DNA of 20,488 nucleotides from Treponema sp. (GCA_031288575.1 JAITRD010000004.1:1-20488), one strand, 5' to 3'. Counted from the first letter of the stretch, positions 6,491 through 13,760 are shown. Made by a program: numbers and translations. The notes: generated by a model not told the origin, from the letters alone.

Positions 6491-9400
6491 GTGAATATAG
6501 CGGCTTATGCGGTTAAACGGCCGGTTACGATTGTGGTGCTTTACGCCCTGGCCCTGGGAATTGCCGCCACCATGGTTCCCAACCTGGCGGTAGATCTCTA
6601 TCCCTCCACCACGAGGCCGGTGCTTTCGGTGTACACCCGCTTTCCCGGGGCCGGGCCGGCGGATGTGGAACGGAATGTGACGGAACGCCTGGAGCGTTCC
6701 CTTTCCGCTTCCCGGGGGCTTACCAATATGGTCAGTAACTCTTCCTTTGAGTCAAGCAACATCAACCTGGAATTCTCCTACGGAACCGATATGGATAAGG
6801 CCATGAACGATGCCCAAACCCTGGTGAACCGGCTGGCTAATTCCCTCCCCGACGGCGCGGAGACCCCCACGGTCCGGCGTTTTGATATGTCCGCCATGCC
6901 TATCATGCGCCTTGTGGTCCGGGGCAACTACCCTCCGGACCAGCTCCGGATCTTTGCGGAAGATGAGATTCAGGCGGCGATAGAACGGATCGAGGGGGTT
7001 GCCGCCGCGGAAGTAACCGGGGGAACTACCCAGATCATCAAGGTCGCGGTGGCCTTGAACCGGCTGGCGGCCTTTAATTTGACCCTAAGCGATGTTTCCG
7101 CGGCCCTGCGGGGGCAGAGCATCCTCTCCTCCGGGGGAAACCTCCGCAGGGGAAGCCGGGAATACCAGATCATGACCGAGGAACAACTGGTCAGCATAGA
7201 GCAGATAAAACGGCTGGTCGTTAAAACGGTTAATCTTACCGGTTCCGGCCAGGCAAACCGTTCCCAGGTGGTCCGCCTTGAGGATATTGCCGATGTAACT
7301 TTAGCCTATAACGACAATGCCGCCCGGGTATATGTGAACGGCCAGAGCGGGGTGTATATCCAGGTTACCAGCGAAAGCGACAGCAACCAGGTCCAGGTAT
7401 CCGACCGGGTGCAGACCGCCCTGGAGGAGATCAACCTTTCCCTGCCCCGGGGCATCACCCTGGAGGTTTTATCCGACAATACCACCATGATCCGGGCCAC
7501 CATGAATCAGGTCTATAACAACGCTTTTCAGGGGGCGGCCCTGGCCATGATCATATTGTTCTTCTTTTTGCGGAATATTAAAGGAACGGTGATTATCGGT
7601 CTTTCCATCCCCATTTCGATACTCCTTACCATTATGTTTATGGCCGTTTTTGGATTTACCCTAAACCTCCTTACTATGACCGGCCTTATTATGGGCCTGG
7701 GAATGACCGTGGACGGTTCGATTGTGATCCTGGAAAATGTCCATACCTACCGGGAACGGGGGGCGAAACCGGATATTGCCGCCATCCTGGGATCGCGGGA
7801 AATGCTCCGGGCGATTATCGCTTCATCAACCACGACAATTTTCGTGTTTATCCCCCTTATCATCTACAAAAACGATCTCCGGGAGATGGGCCAGCTCTTT
7901 AGCGATCTGATTTTTACGGTGGTGATTTCCCTTATCTGTTCCCTGGCGGTGGCGGTTACCCTGGTTCCCAGCCTCTGCGGTTCCATCCTGAAACTCGATA
8001 CCCGGAAACAGCGGCCCCTTAAAATCCCCCTGCTCCGGTTTATTGATAACGGGATGGAAAATTTTTTTAAGGCCATGGAAAACGGCTACCGGAAGGCCCT
8101 GGATTATTGCCTTTCCCACCGGCTGCTCGTTTTGCTCCTGGTATTGCTGCTCCTGGCTTTTTCCCTTTTGCAGTTCGGCGGGCTTGGCATGAATCTGTAT
8201 ATCCGTACCAGGATTGATGATAATGTGAATATCAATGTTGCCCTGCCCCAGGGAACGGCCATCGGCCGTACCGAGGAGATCCTTTTTGATTTGGAGGAAC
8301 TCATTAAAAAGGAGATTGCGGGATACCGGAATATTATCCTAACCGCCCGGCGCAGCGGTACCAACCAGGGGTCCATCCAGATCACCCTGCCCGAACCGGC
8401 CCTGCAGATCGATACCCCCGAGGATATTATCAGAAAACTGACCCCCTTTGTGAACGGGATCCCCGGCGCCCAGGTGAGTTTCCGGGCGGGCCGGGCCATG
8501 GGGAATTCCCAGGCGGTGGAATTGGCTATAAGCTCCCGGAATTATGACGCCATCATGGAAACCGCCGACGATATCCTGCTGATTATAGCCCGTTATCTCC
8601 CGGAAATTGAGAATCCGGTGATTAATATCAGCGAAGGGGCGCCGCAACTGAACATAGAACTTGACCGGGACCGGGCCGCGGCCCTGGGGATATCCCTCTC
8701 GGCGATTGCCCAGGAGATCCGTACCGCCATGGACGGTTCTACCGCCACTACCATGAGCCAGGGGGACCGCCTCCTGAACGTGAATGTGACGCTCCGGGAT
8801 GAAGACCGGGTGGGGATGCCGAATTTAGACGCTGTCTTTGTGACGAGCCGGAACGGGAACCGGATTTCCCTCTCCAATTTTGCCCGGATCGCCGAAGGCC
8901 GGGCCCCCTCGTCTATACGCCGGGAAAAACAGGAACGGGTCATCCGGATTACCGGGGATTTGCCCCCGGGAATAGCCGCTACCCAGATGCAGCAGCGTTT
9001 GGAACAGACCGTGCGGGAACATCTGGTGGACCGGGAAGGGGTTTCCGTCCGCTATTTGGGGGAGGCCCAGGAAATAGCCTCCTATTACGGGCGTTTTGTT
9101 TTTATCATCGCCGCGGCGGTGTTCCTGGTGTTTGGGCTTATGGCAAGCCAGTTTGAATCCTTTGTGGATCCCCTGATCATCTTTTTCTCCATTCCCCTGC
9201 TTTTTATCGGCGTTATCTGGATCTATAAATTTACCGGCGAGGCTATGTCCATGTTCTCCGCGGTAGGGATCGTTGCCCTGGTGGGGGTGGTGGTAAATAA
9301 CGGGATCGTCCTGGTGGACTATACCAATACCCTCCGGGCCCGGGGCCTTTTGGTTCGGGACGCCTGCCTTGAAGCCGGCCGCAACCGGCTGCGGCCTATC

Positions 9401-9610
9401 CTGATGACCAGCCTCACCACTATCCTGGGGATGCTGCCCATCGCCTTCTTCCCCGGCGAGGGGGCGGACACTATCCAGCCCATCGGCAAAACCTTTGTGG
9501 GGGGCTTGACGGTAAGTTCCCTTATGACCCTCTTTGTTATTCCGGTGATGTATTCGCTCTTGAATAGCCGCCATGACAGGAAGCTGAAAAAAGAGGGGGT
9601 TCCCGCATGA
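6491..9610 (+). CDS. RND-family efflux permease (AcrB/HAE1-like inner membrane pump)
   Basis: A 1039-residue protein, the full length of an HAE1 RND pump. TM1 is at the N-terminus (AAYAVKRPVTIVVLYALALG), followed by the porter segment PGAGPADVERNVTERLE. A second membrane block is at about 340-500 (FQGAALAMIILFFFLRNIKG and onward), and a large second periplasmic loop precedes the last block at about 870-1030. Proton-relay positions differ from AcrB: the TM4 motif is VDGSIVILEN, with Asp408 kept (AcrB Asp407) but Gly where AcrB has Asp408. In TM10, Asn936 replaces AcrB Lys940 (VVVNNGIVLVDY). The start GTG 6491 has AGGAG at 6480-6484. The stop overlaps the ATG of the oxidoreductase gene (ATGA). 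Family role: proton-driven export of small molecules through the adaptor and outer channel. Substrate unknown. Confidence 0.94.
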   Translation: MNIAAYAVKRPVTIVVLYALALGIAATMVPNLAVDLYPSTTRPVLSVYTRFPGAGPADVERNVTERLERSLSASRGLTNMVSNSSFESSNINLEFSYGTDMDKAMNDAQTLVNRLANSLPDGAETPTVRRFDMSAMPIMRLVVRGNYPPDQLRIFAEDEIQAAIERIEGVAAAEVTGGTTQIIKVAVALNRLAAFNLTLSDVSAALRGQSILSSGGNLRRGSREYQIMTEEQLVSIEQIKRLVVKTVNLTGSGQANRSQVVRLEDIADVTLAYNDNAARVYVNGQSGVYIQVTSESDSNQVQVSDRVQTALEEINLSLPRGITLEVLSDNTTMIRATMNQVYNNAFQGAALAMIILFFFLRNIKGTVIIGLSIPISILLTIMFMAVFGFTLNLLTMTGLIMGLGMTVDGSIVILENVHTYRERGAKPDIAAILGSREMLRAIIASSTTTIFVFIPLIIYKNDLREMGQLFSDLIFTVVISLICSLAVAVTLVPSLCGSILKLDTRKQRPLKIPLLRFIDNGMENFFKAMENGYRKALDYCLSHRLLVLLLVLLLLAFSLLQFGGLGMNLYIRTRIDDNVNINVALPQGTAIGRTEEILFDLEELIKKEIAGYRNIILTARRSGTNQGSIQITLPEPALQIDTPEDIIRKLTPFVNGIPGAQVSFRAGRAMGNSQAVELAISSRNYDAIMETADDILLIIARYLPEIENPVINISEGAPQLNIELDRDRAAALGISLSAIAQEIRTAMDGSTATTMSQGDRLLNVNVTLRDEDRVGMPNLDAVFVTSRNGNRISLSNFARIAEGRAPSSIRREKQERVIRITGDLPPGIAATQMQQRLEQTVREHLVDREGVSVRYLGEAQEIASYYGRFVFIIAAAVFLVFGLMASQFESFVDPLIIFFSIPLLFIGVIWIYKFTGEAMSMFSAVGIVALVGVVVNNGIVLVDYTNTLRARGLLVRDACLEAGRNRLRPILMTSLTTILGMLPIAFFPGEGADTIQPIGKTFVGGLTVSSLMTLFVIPVMYSLLNSRHDRKLKKEGVPA

Positions 9611-10701
9611 GGGAAAAAATACCCGCCGCCGTTATCGGCTTGGGCCGCATTGCCAGCCTTTTGGAAGATGACCCCTTCCGGGAAAAACCCTGCACCCATG
9701 CGGGGGCCATTGCCGCCCGCCCGGACTGTTTTATCGCCGCCGGGGCTGATCTTGCTGAAGAACGGCGCCGTTTGTTTGCCGAACGTTACCGCTGCCCGGT
9801 ATATGCCGATGCCGCCGGCATGATCCGTTCCCATCACCCCCGGATTCTGGTTATCGCCACCTACCCGGACAGCCACGAGGGCTACTGCCGCCTTGCCGCC
9901 TCCCTGGGCGTCCCGGTGGTGATCTGCGAAAAACCCCTGGCGGATACCCTCAAGGCGGCCCGGAATATCGCCGGCTTCCACCGGAAAGGGCCGGTTAAGA
10001 TCCTTACCAACCACGAGCGGCGCTATTCGGCGGATTATCTTAAGGCCAAGGAGCTTCTGGACCGGAAAATACTGGGGCCTTTATTGTCCGTCAGGGCCTG
10101 TCTCTACATGGGAAAAACCCGGCGTATTTTGGATGTGCTTTGGCATGACGGCACCCATCTTGTGGACGCCCTTATGTTTTTAACGGATTCCCGGATGCGG
10201 CATCAAAAGCGCTGGGGCGCAAAACTTACCGGCCGGGGGGGAACGGCTTTTCTGGCGGGGTATCTGGAAAGAAACGGGCCTCCGGCACTTGTCCCTGGTT
10301 TCAAAAACGCCGGCGCCCCGGAACCGGTTCCGCCGGCGCCAGGCCCGGCAGGGCCGCTTCCGCCAAAGGGGATCCCCTTCCTTATAGAGCTGGGGGCGGA
10401 GCGGGATCATCTGGTGTTTGAACTAGAATTTTCCTGCGTCCGGGGACGGCTCCGGATCGGCAACGGCATTTTTGAAGTTTGGGAAAGCGGCCCGAGCCCC
10501 TATGCGGAGGGATTTCGATCCCTTAAAAAAACTGACGAGACCTTTAACGGCCCCACCGGCTATTTTGCGGCTATGGTGGCGGATGCCGTGGCCTGCCTGC
10601 GGGATCAAGACCGGCAGCCCCGTTCTTCCGCGGCGGAGGGCCTGCGGGTTACGGAGTATCTCAATAGCGTTAAACCCTGGGGCCAAAGGTTCGTGGTATA
10701 G
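9607..10701 (+). CDS. Gfo/Idh/MocA-family NAD(P)-dependent oxidoreductase
   Basis: A 364-residue protein. The Rossmann start AAVIGLGRIA (residues 7-16) carries GxGxxA. The family signature EKP is at 108-110 (VVICEKPLADT). NHERRY (135-140) is followed by the WHDGTHLVDAL segment (179-189), with His180 and His184 at the catalytic-domain positions. The C-terminal alpha/beta domain is interrupted at about 223-256 by a Pro/Ala/Gly-rich stretch that is probably a flexible loop. AGAGGGGG ends 6 nt before the ATG, and the ATG overlaps the stop of the RND gene, so this is the last gene of the efflux operon. The family oxidises or reduces sugars, inositols and related compounds; the substrate here is not inferable. 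Its coupling to a pump is unusual. The last 32 nt overlap a small leftward ORF. Confidence 0.9.
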   Translation: MREKIPAAVIGLGRIASLLEDDPFREKPCTHAGAIAARPDCFIAAGADLAEERRRLFAERYRCPVYADAAGMIRSHHPRILVIATYPDSHEGYCRLAASLGVPVVICEKPLADTLKAARNIAGFHRKGPVKILTNHERRYSADYLKAKELLDRKILGPLLSVRACLYMGKTRRILDVLWHDGTHLVDALMFLTDSRMRHQKRWGAKLTGRGGTAFLAGYLERNGPPALVPGFKNAGAPEPVPPAPGPAGPLPPKGIPFLIELGAERDHLVFELEFSCVRGRLRIGNGIFEVWESGPSPYAEGFRSLKKTDETFNGPTGYFAAMVADAVACLRDQDRQPRSSAAEGLRVTEYLNSVKPWGQRFVV

Positions 10702-10780
10702 ATGCCCATGCCTCCTGCTGGGCAAAAGCAAAGAATCCAATTCCCAACAGAAAACCCGCAAACAAAACCGCTTTCTTCAT
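10670..10780 (-). pseudogene. 36-codon signal-peptide ORF, probably the 5' remnant of an exported-protein gene
   Basis: Read leftward from ATG 10780 the frame encodes a textbook signal peptide: MKK, a hydrophobic core (AVLFAGFLLGIGFF) and AFA before QQ. It then runs about 14 residues and stops inside the antisense 3' end of the oxidoreductase gene. There is no Shine-Dalgarno; the upstream sequence is the duplicated tRNA 3' end. The best reading is a truncated gene whose body was lost when the neighbouring sequence was joined. A genuine tiny secreted peptide is possible but unsupported. Confidence 0.4.
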
Positions 10781-10787
10781 AACAAAA

Positions 10788-10808
10788 CTTATTGCCCGGG
10801 GGGACTTG
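10788..10808 (-). repeat. Duplicate of the tRNA-Leu 3' end (direct repeat copy A)
   Basis: This 21-nt stretch repeats the T-loop/3' acceptor end of tRNA-Leu plus the following ATAAG. It matches 10944-10966 in the same orientation except for two fewer bases in the G-run (6 instead of 8). The copies lie about 156 nt apart and bracket the structured element. Confidence 0.7.
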
Positions 10809-10924
10809 GCTTCCGGGCCTCGACCTCCTGTCTCGGCCCTCCAGCCCGCCTTCGGACGCTGCCGCGCACATCCATGTGCGCTTATCCTCCCGATGGTCGG
10901 CGCGTCCTCCGATTCAAGTCCCCC
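10799..10924 (-). repeat. 126-nt structured palindromic element beside tRNA-Leu
   Basis: Terminal inverted arms GGGGGACTTG (10799-10808) and CAAGTCCCCC (10915-10924) are perfect. Inside lie GGACGC/GCGTCC (10855-10860 and 10902-10907), which encloses a perfect GCGCACAT-cc-ATGTGCGC hairpin (10864-10881). A second domain at about 10810-10848 has GGGCC/GGCCC and GAC/GTC stems. Read leftward it could fold as a closed multi-branched RNA; its closing stem mimics a tRNA T-arm. It has no coding capacity that I can support. It could be a non-coding RNA, a mobile palindrome or an integration scar. Confidence 0.55.
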
Positions 10925-10948
10925 ATTCTTTGTGTATGAGGCTCTTAT

Positions 10949-11032
10949 TGCCCGGGGGGGGACTTGAACCCCCAAGCCCTTGCGAGCACTAGTACCTGAA
11001 ACTAGCGTGTCTGCCAATTTCACCACCCGGGC
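10949..11032 (-). tRNA. tRNA-Leu (anticodon CAG)
   Basis: 84 nt with a type II variable arm. The 5' acceptor GCCCGGG pairs with CCCGGGC. The anticodon stem CTAGT/ACTAG holds the loop TTCAGGT, giving anticodon CAG at 10998-10996. The variable arm is GCTC-GCAA-GGGC, and the T-arm is GGGGG-TTCAAGT-CCCCC. The discriminator is A and CCA is not encoded. It decodes CUG. Confidence 0.95.
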
Positions 11033-11042
11033 GATTAAAAGC

Positions 11043-11072
11043 ATTATACCCTTTAAAGGGGCAAAAGGTCAA
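11043..11072 (-). promoter_or_regulatory. Promoter of tRNA-Leu
   Basis: Read leftward, TTGACC (11072-11067), an 18-nt spacer and a perfect TATAAT (11048-11043). The start site falls near 11036, only a few bases before the mature tRNA. Confidence 0.7.
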
Positions 11073-11113
11073 TTGTATCTGAGCCCTTCTTTCGGGCAAA
11101 TATAAAAAACTGA

Positions 11114-11164
11114 GGCTGTTCCACCGAACCGAAGGTTCGCGCTAACCGAGTTTTGGAACAAGCC
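11114..11164. repeat. Palindromic dispersed repeat, copy 2 (likely deoD terminator)
   Basis: GGCTGTTCCA (11114-11123) and TGGAACAAGCC (11154-11164) pair with one bulged A. The inner hairpin is CGAACC-gaa-GGTTCG (11124-11138). On the minus strand it begins 17 nt past the deoD stop and is followed by TCAG and a six-T run, so it has the form of a rho-independent terminator for deoD. Confidence 0.65.
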
Positions 11165-11180
11165 AACTATCCCTTCATTA

Positions 11181-11885
11181 TCAGGATACCGCGGTTTCCA
11201 GGGCCACTTCCATCATCTGGGTAAAACTGATTTGCCGTTCCTCGGCGGTGGTTGCCTCATGGCTGACAAGGCTGTCCGAGATGGTCAGAATGGTCAAGGC
11301 CTCCCGGTCATATTTAGCGGCCAGGGTATAAAGCTCGGCGGTTTCCATTTCCACCGCCAGGGCCCCGAATTTAGCCCAAAGCTTCCATTCCTCCGGATCT
11401 TCGGTATAAAACATATCGGAACACACCACATTTCCCACCTGGGGCAGCCAGCCCTTGGCAAGGGCCGTATCATAGGCGGTTTTGAGGAGGTTAAAGGACG
11501 CGGTGGGGGCGAAATTTCTGCCGCCGAAACGGATACTATTGACCCCCGAATCGGTGGAAGCCGACATGGCGATCACCAGATCCCGAATTTTTATGTTTTC
11601 CCTGATAGAACCGGCGGTTCCCACCCGGATAGCCCGTTTTACCCCGTAATCCCTGAATAACTCATTCGCGTAAATAGAAATAGAGGGGATTCCCATTCCC
11701 GTTCCCTGGACAGAAACCTTTTTGCCCCGGTAGGCGCCGGTATACCCGAAGATATTCCGTACCGCTGTGTATTGAACCGCCCCGGCAAGGAAATTTTCCG
11801 CGATAAATTTGGCCCGCAAAGGGTCTCCGGGCAGCAGAACCGCCTCGGCAATTTCTCCGGGTCTTGCCGCAATATGGATAGACAT
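11181..11885 (-). CDS. deoD: Purine nucleoside phosphorylase, DeoD type
   Basis: A 234-residue protein, close to the 239 of E. coli DeoD and colinear with it. Active-site positions by E. coli numbering are all kept: His4, Gly20, Arg24, Arg43, Arg87 (IRVGTAGS), Thr90 for Ser90, Glu179-Met180-Glu181 (VEMETAEL), Asp204 (ISDS) and Arg217. It catalyses reversible phosphorolysis of purine (deoxy)nucleosides to the free base and (deoxy)ribose 1-phosphate in the cytoplasm, as a hexamer in this family. AAGGAG at 11896-11891 precedes the ATG by 5 nt. A promoter lies just upstream, and copy 2 of the palindromic repeat follows the stop in terminator form. The MFS gene upstream on the same strand ends 111 nt away, with copy 3 of the repeat in between, so deoD can be transcribed on its own. 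Confidence 0.97.
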   Translation of the reverse strand: MSIHIAARPGEIAEAVLLPGDPLRAKFIAENFLAGAVQYTAVRNIFGYTGAYRGKKVSVQGTGMGIPSISIYANELFRDYGVKRAIRVGTAGSIRENIKIRDLVIAMSASTDSGVNSIRFGGRNFAPTASFNLLKTAYDTALAKGWLPQVGNVVCSDMFYTEDPEEWKLWAKFGALAVEMETAELYTLAAKYDREALTILTISDSLVSHEATTAEERQISFTQMMEVALETAVS

Positions 11886-11907
11886 AACCGCTCCTTTCCT
11901 TAACGCT

Positions 11908-11936
11908 ATTATCGAAGAAAGTCAAAATTTTCTCAA
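11908..11936 (-). promoter_or_regulatory. Probable deoD promoter
   Basis: Read leftward, TTGAGA (11936-11931), 17 nt, GATAAT (11913-11908). Each box matches four or five consensus bases. The start site would be near 11901, just ahead of the AAGGAG site. Confidence 0.5.
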
Positions 11937-11938
11937 TA

Positions 11939-11977
11939 GAGCTTGTTCCATCGAACCGAAGGTTCGCACTAACCGAG
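11939..11977. repeat. Palindromic dispersed repeat, copy 3 (right arm missing)
   Basis: The stretch GAGCTTGTTCCA, the inner hairpin CGAACC-gaa-GGTTCG and CTAACCGAG match copy 2 with very few differences. The right outer arm (TTTTGGAACAAGC in copy 2) is replaced by unrelated sequence leading to the MFS stop codon, so this copy is truncated. Confidence 0.65.
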
Positions 11978-11996
11978 TAGGGAAAAACGCCCGTCC

Positions 11997-13289
11997 TTAC
12001 CGGTTCCGTTTTGAAGGCTCCCCCGCGGAAACCCCTCCCATGGTAAACCATGCAATCAGCATACAGATCCCGCCGAAGATGAAAATACCCGGGTAGCCCC
12101 CCAAATCGATCACCGCCCCGGTAATTGGCGGAGCGAGAATGGCGGCGCTTTGGCTAAAGGTGTAGTATAGGCCGGTATAGATGCCCATGTTTCCGTAATC
12201 GGCCATCTGCCAGAGCATCGGAAAGGAATTAACCACCACCCCAATCCAGACCGCGCCGTAGAGGAACATCAGGAGGAGAAAGAGTAAAAGCCGCGGGGAG
12301 GGCCCGAGTTTTTGGGATAAAAAGCCGCTCAGGGGGATAAAAAACAGAATGGCCCCAAGGAACATAAGGCTAAAACGGATAAAGTTGCGCCTGCCGAAGC
12401 GGTGGGCCCAGTATCCCGCAGGGATGGCCAAGATAACGCTGGAAATCCCCGCCGCCCCCTGGGCAAGGGCGGCGTTCCCCTCGGAAGCCCCCAGGGATTC
12501 AACCAGATAGAGCCCCAAAAAGGGTTTTGCCCCCTCATAAGCCATGAACCAGAAAAAAAGGGAAATCAAAATCCGGGCGACTCCGGAACCGGCGCGTTCC
12601 CCGGGGGAATTTTCCCGCCTGGAAAAAACCCTTTTGAGGAAAGTTAAAACCGGTTCGCCCTTTTCGGTTTTTTCCTCCCCCTCCGGAAGCCGCTCCTTGA
12701 CAAAGATGAACAGGATGAGGGTGGCGAAGATAATGCAAACCGCGGCAATGAAAAAGGGCAGCCCGTCGCTGACATTCATAAGCCGGGCTAAAACCAGGGT
12801 GCTTACGATTAATCCTATGCCCCCCATCATATTGATTACCCCGTTCGCTTCGGACCGGTAATCTCCGGGTATGGAATCGGGCATCAGGGCTACCACCGGG
12901 CCTCGGACGGAAGTTTTGAAGATATTGAAGAAAAAAATGATGCCTATCAAGGCCGCCAGGGATACCACCGCCAGGGAGGGAATGAGCCTGAATAAAACCG
13001 CCGACAGGGGAAGCATGACTATAATAAAGGGCATGCGCCGGCCGATTCTTGTCCGGGTGCGGTCAGACCAAATGGCAATCAGGGGGATGAGGCAAAGCTG
13101 GAGGAGGTTATCCAGGGTCATGATTCCCCCCACCAGGGCATTTGAATCGATATAACGCCTTAAAAAAAGGGGGACATAGGTGTCATAGAGGGGATCCATG
13201 AGCCCCATCGTAAAAAAGCCGAACCCGATAAGAAAAGTAGTTCCTAAAAAAGGGCGAAACCCTTGTTTTTTTTCCTCTTTTCCTCCCAT
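11997..13289 (-). CDS. MFS transporter, GPH/SLC45-like sugar symporter family
   Basis: A 430-residue protein with about 12 hydrophobic segments. The loop between TM2 and TM3 has SDRTRTRIGRRMPFI (residues 75-89), and RGPVVALMPD plus RSEANGVINMMGG follow TM4. This is the pattern of the glycoside-pentoside-hexuronide/SLC45 branch, cation-coupled sugar carriers of the inner membrane. A charged loop near 200-240 (EGEEKTEKGEP, then SRRENSPGERAGSG) separates the halves. The start ATG 13289 has only a weak AGGGGG 12 nt upstream; GGAGGAAAAGAGG lies just inside the gene, so a later start cannot be excluded. Substrate is not inferable; the deoD neighbour makes a nucleoside or sugar conceivable. It diverges from tRNA-Thr. 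Confidence 0.88.
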   Translation of the reverse strand: MGGKEEKKQGFRPFLGTTFLIGFGFFTMGLMDPLYDTYVPLFLRRYIDSNALVGGIMTLDNLLQLCLIPLIAIWSDRTRTRIGRRMPFIIVMLPLSAVLFRLIPSLAVVSLAALIGIIFFFNIFKTSVRGPVVALMPDSIPGDYRSEANGVINMMGGIGLIVSTLVLARLMNVSDGLPFFIAAVCIIFATLILFIFVKERLPEGEEKTEKGEPVLTFLKRVFSRRENSPGERAGSGVARILISLFFWFMAYEGAKPFLGLYLVESLGASEGNAALAQGAAGISSVILAIPAGYWAHRFGRRNFIRFSLMFLGAILFFIPLSGFLSQKLGPSPRLLLFLLLMFLYGAVWIGVVVNSFPMLWQMADYGNMGIYTGLYYTFSQSAAILAPPITGAVIDLGGYPGIFIFGGICMLIAWFTMGGVSAGEPSKRNR

Positions 13290-13306
13290 AATAGTAAAGC
13301 CCCCTA

Positions 13307-13335
13307 TTGACGAAACCTGCTAATCCTGGTATCTT
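13307..13335 (+). promoter_or_regulatory. Promoter of the tRNA-Thr / ribosomal protein operon (extended -10)
   Basis: TTGACG (13307-13312), a 17-nt spacer and TATCTT (13330-13335), with TGG directly before the -10 (extended -10 form). The start site would be near 13342, about 21 nt before the tRNA. Confidence 0.65.
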
Positions 13336-13362
13336 ACCAAAACACCTTGTTGTATGGTGAGT

Positions 13363-13435
13363 GCCCTTGTAGCTCAGTCGGTAGAGCACATCCATGGTAA
13401 GGATGCGGTCAGCGGTTCGATTCCGCTCGAGGGCT
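13363..13435 (+). tRNA. tRNA-Thr (anticodon GGT)
   Basis: 73 nt. Acceptor GCCCTTG pairs with CGAGGGC (one G-U). The anticodon stem CATCC/GGATG holds the loop ATGGTAA, with GGT at 13396-13398. The T-arm is AGCGG-TTCGATT-CCGCT, the discriminator is T, and CCA is not encoded. Confidence 0.95.
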
Positions 13436-13482
13436 TTATGCGCAAAGGGCATATTTGCCGACGTGTTCCAGTGTCCGAATAA

Positions 13483-13559
13483 CCGCTTGGCCCTCAGGTG
13501 AATTCAAGCGGGATAAGGCGGAATAGTCAAGCCGGATGCCGCCTTGCGGTGTCTTTTTA
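13483..13559 (+). promoter_or_regulatory. Leader hairpins before rpmG
   Basis: In the 145-nt gap, CCGCTTG (13483-13489) pairs with CAAGCGG (13505-13511). A small CCGC-ctt-GCGG hairpin (13539-13549), extended by G-U pairs, is followed by CTTTTT (13553-13558), which is terminator-like but weak. This could partly reduce read-through from tRNA-Thr into rpmG, or be an RNA-processing region. Confidence 0.35.
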
Positions 13560-13568
13560 ACGTATTTG

Positions 13569-13574
13569 AAGGAG
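13569..13574 (+). promoter_or_regulatory. Ribosome binding site deciding the rpmG start
   Basis: AAGGAG is 6 nt before ATG 13581. In-frame ATGs at 13536 and 13575 are too far upstream of, or directly abutting, this site. Confidence 0.75.
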
Positions 13575-13580
13575 ATGTCT

Positions 13581-13754
13581 ATGGCGTCTAAAAAAGCGGT
13601 GGTGGAGCTTGTGGCTTTACAGTGCAGTGAATGTAAGCGGAAGAACTATACGACTAAAAAAAACCGGCGGAACACCCAGGAAAAGCTTGAGTTTAATAAA
13701 TATTGTCCCTTTGACCGGAAACATACCCTGCATAAGGAAACAAAAATTAAATAG
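13581..13754 (+). CDS. rpmG: 50S ribosomal protein L33
   Basis: A 57-residue basic protein. It starts MASKKAVVELVALQCSECK, has the YTTKKNRRNTQEKLEFNKYC core, and ends in KHTLHKE. Zinc-binding L33 has two CxxC pairs. Here the first is complete (Cys15, Cys18), while the second is CPFD, so Cys42 is kept and Asp45 stands in place of the last cysteine. Zinc binding is therefore uncertain. The start follows the ribosome site at 13569-13574. It lies between tRNA-Thr and tRNA-Trp, as in other treponemes. Confidence 0.95.
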   Translation: MASKKAVVELVALQCSECKRKNYTTKKNRRNTQEKLEFNKYCPFDRKHTLHKETKIK

Positions 13755-13760
13755 CGTTTT

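Noticed and set aside
10695..10710. 16-bp match GGTATAGATGCCCATG also present at 12174-12189 inside the MFS gene
   Set aside because: An exact 16-mer match in a window of this size is uncommon but possible by chance; flanks do not match and the second copy is ordinary coding sequence.
10670..11044. Long minus-strand ORF running through tRNA-Leu and the structured element
   Set aside because: It is a translation of the tRNA and the palindrome; only its last 36 codons, from ATG 10780, look like protein (signal peptide).
13536..13580. Longer rpmG starting at 13536
   Set aside because: The extra 15 residues do not fit L33, and the AAGGAG at 13569-13574 points to ATG 13581.
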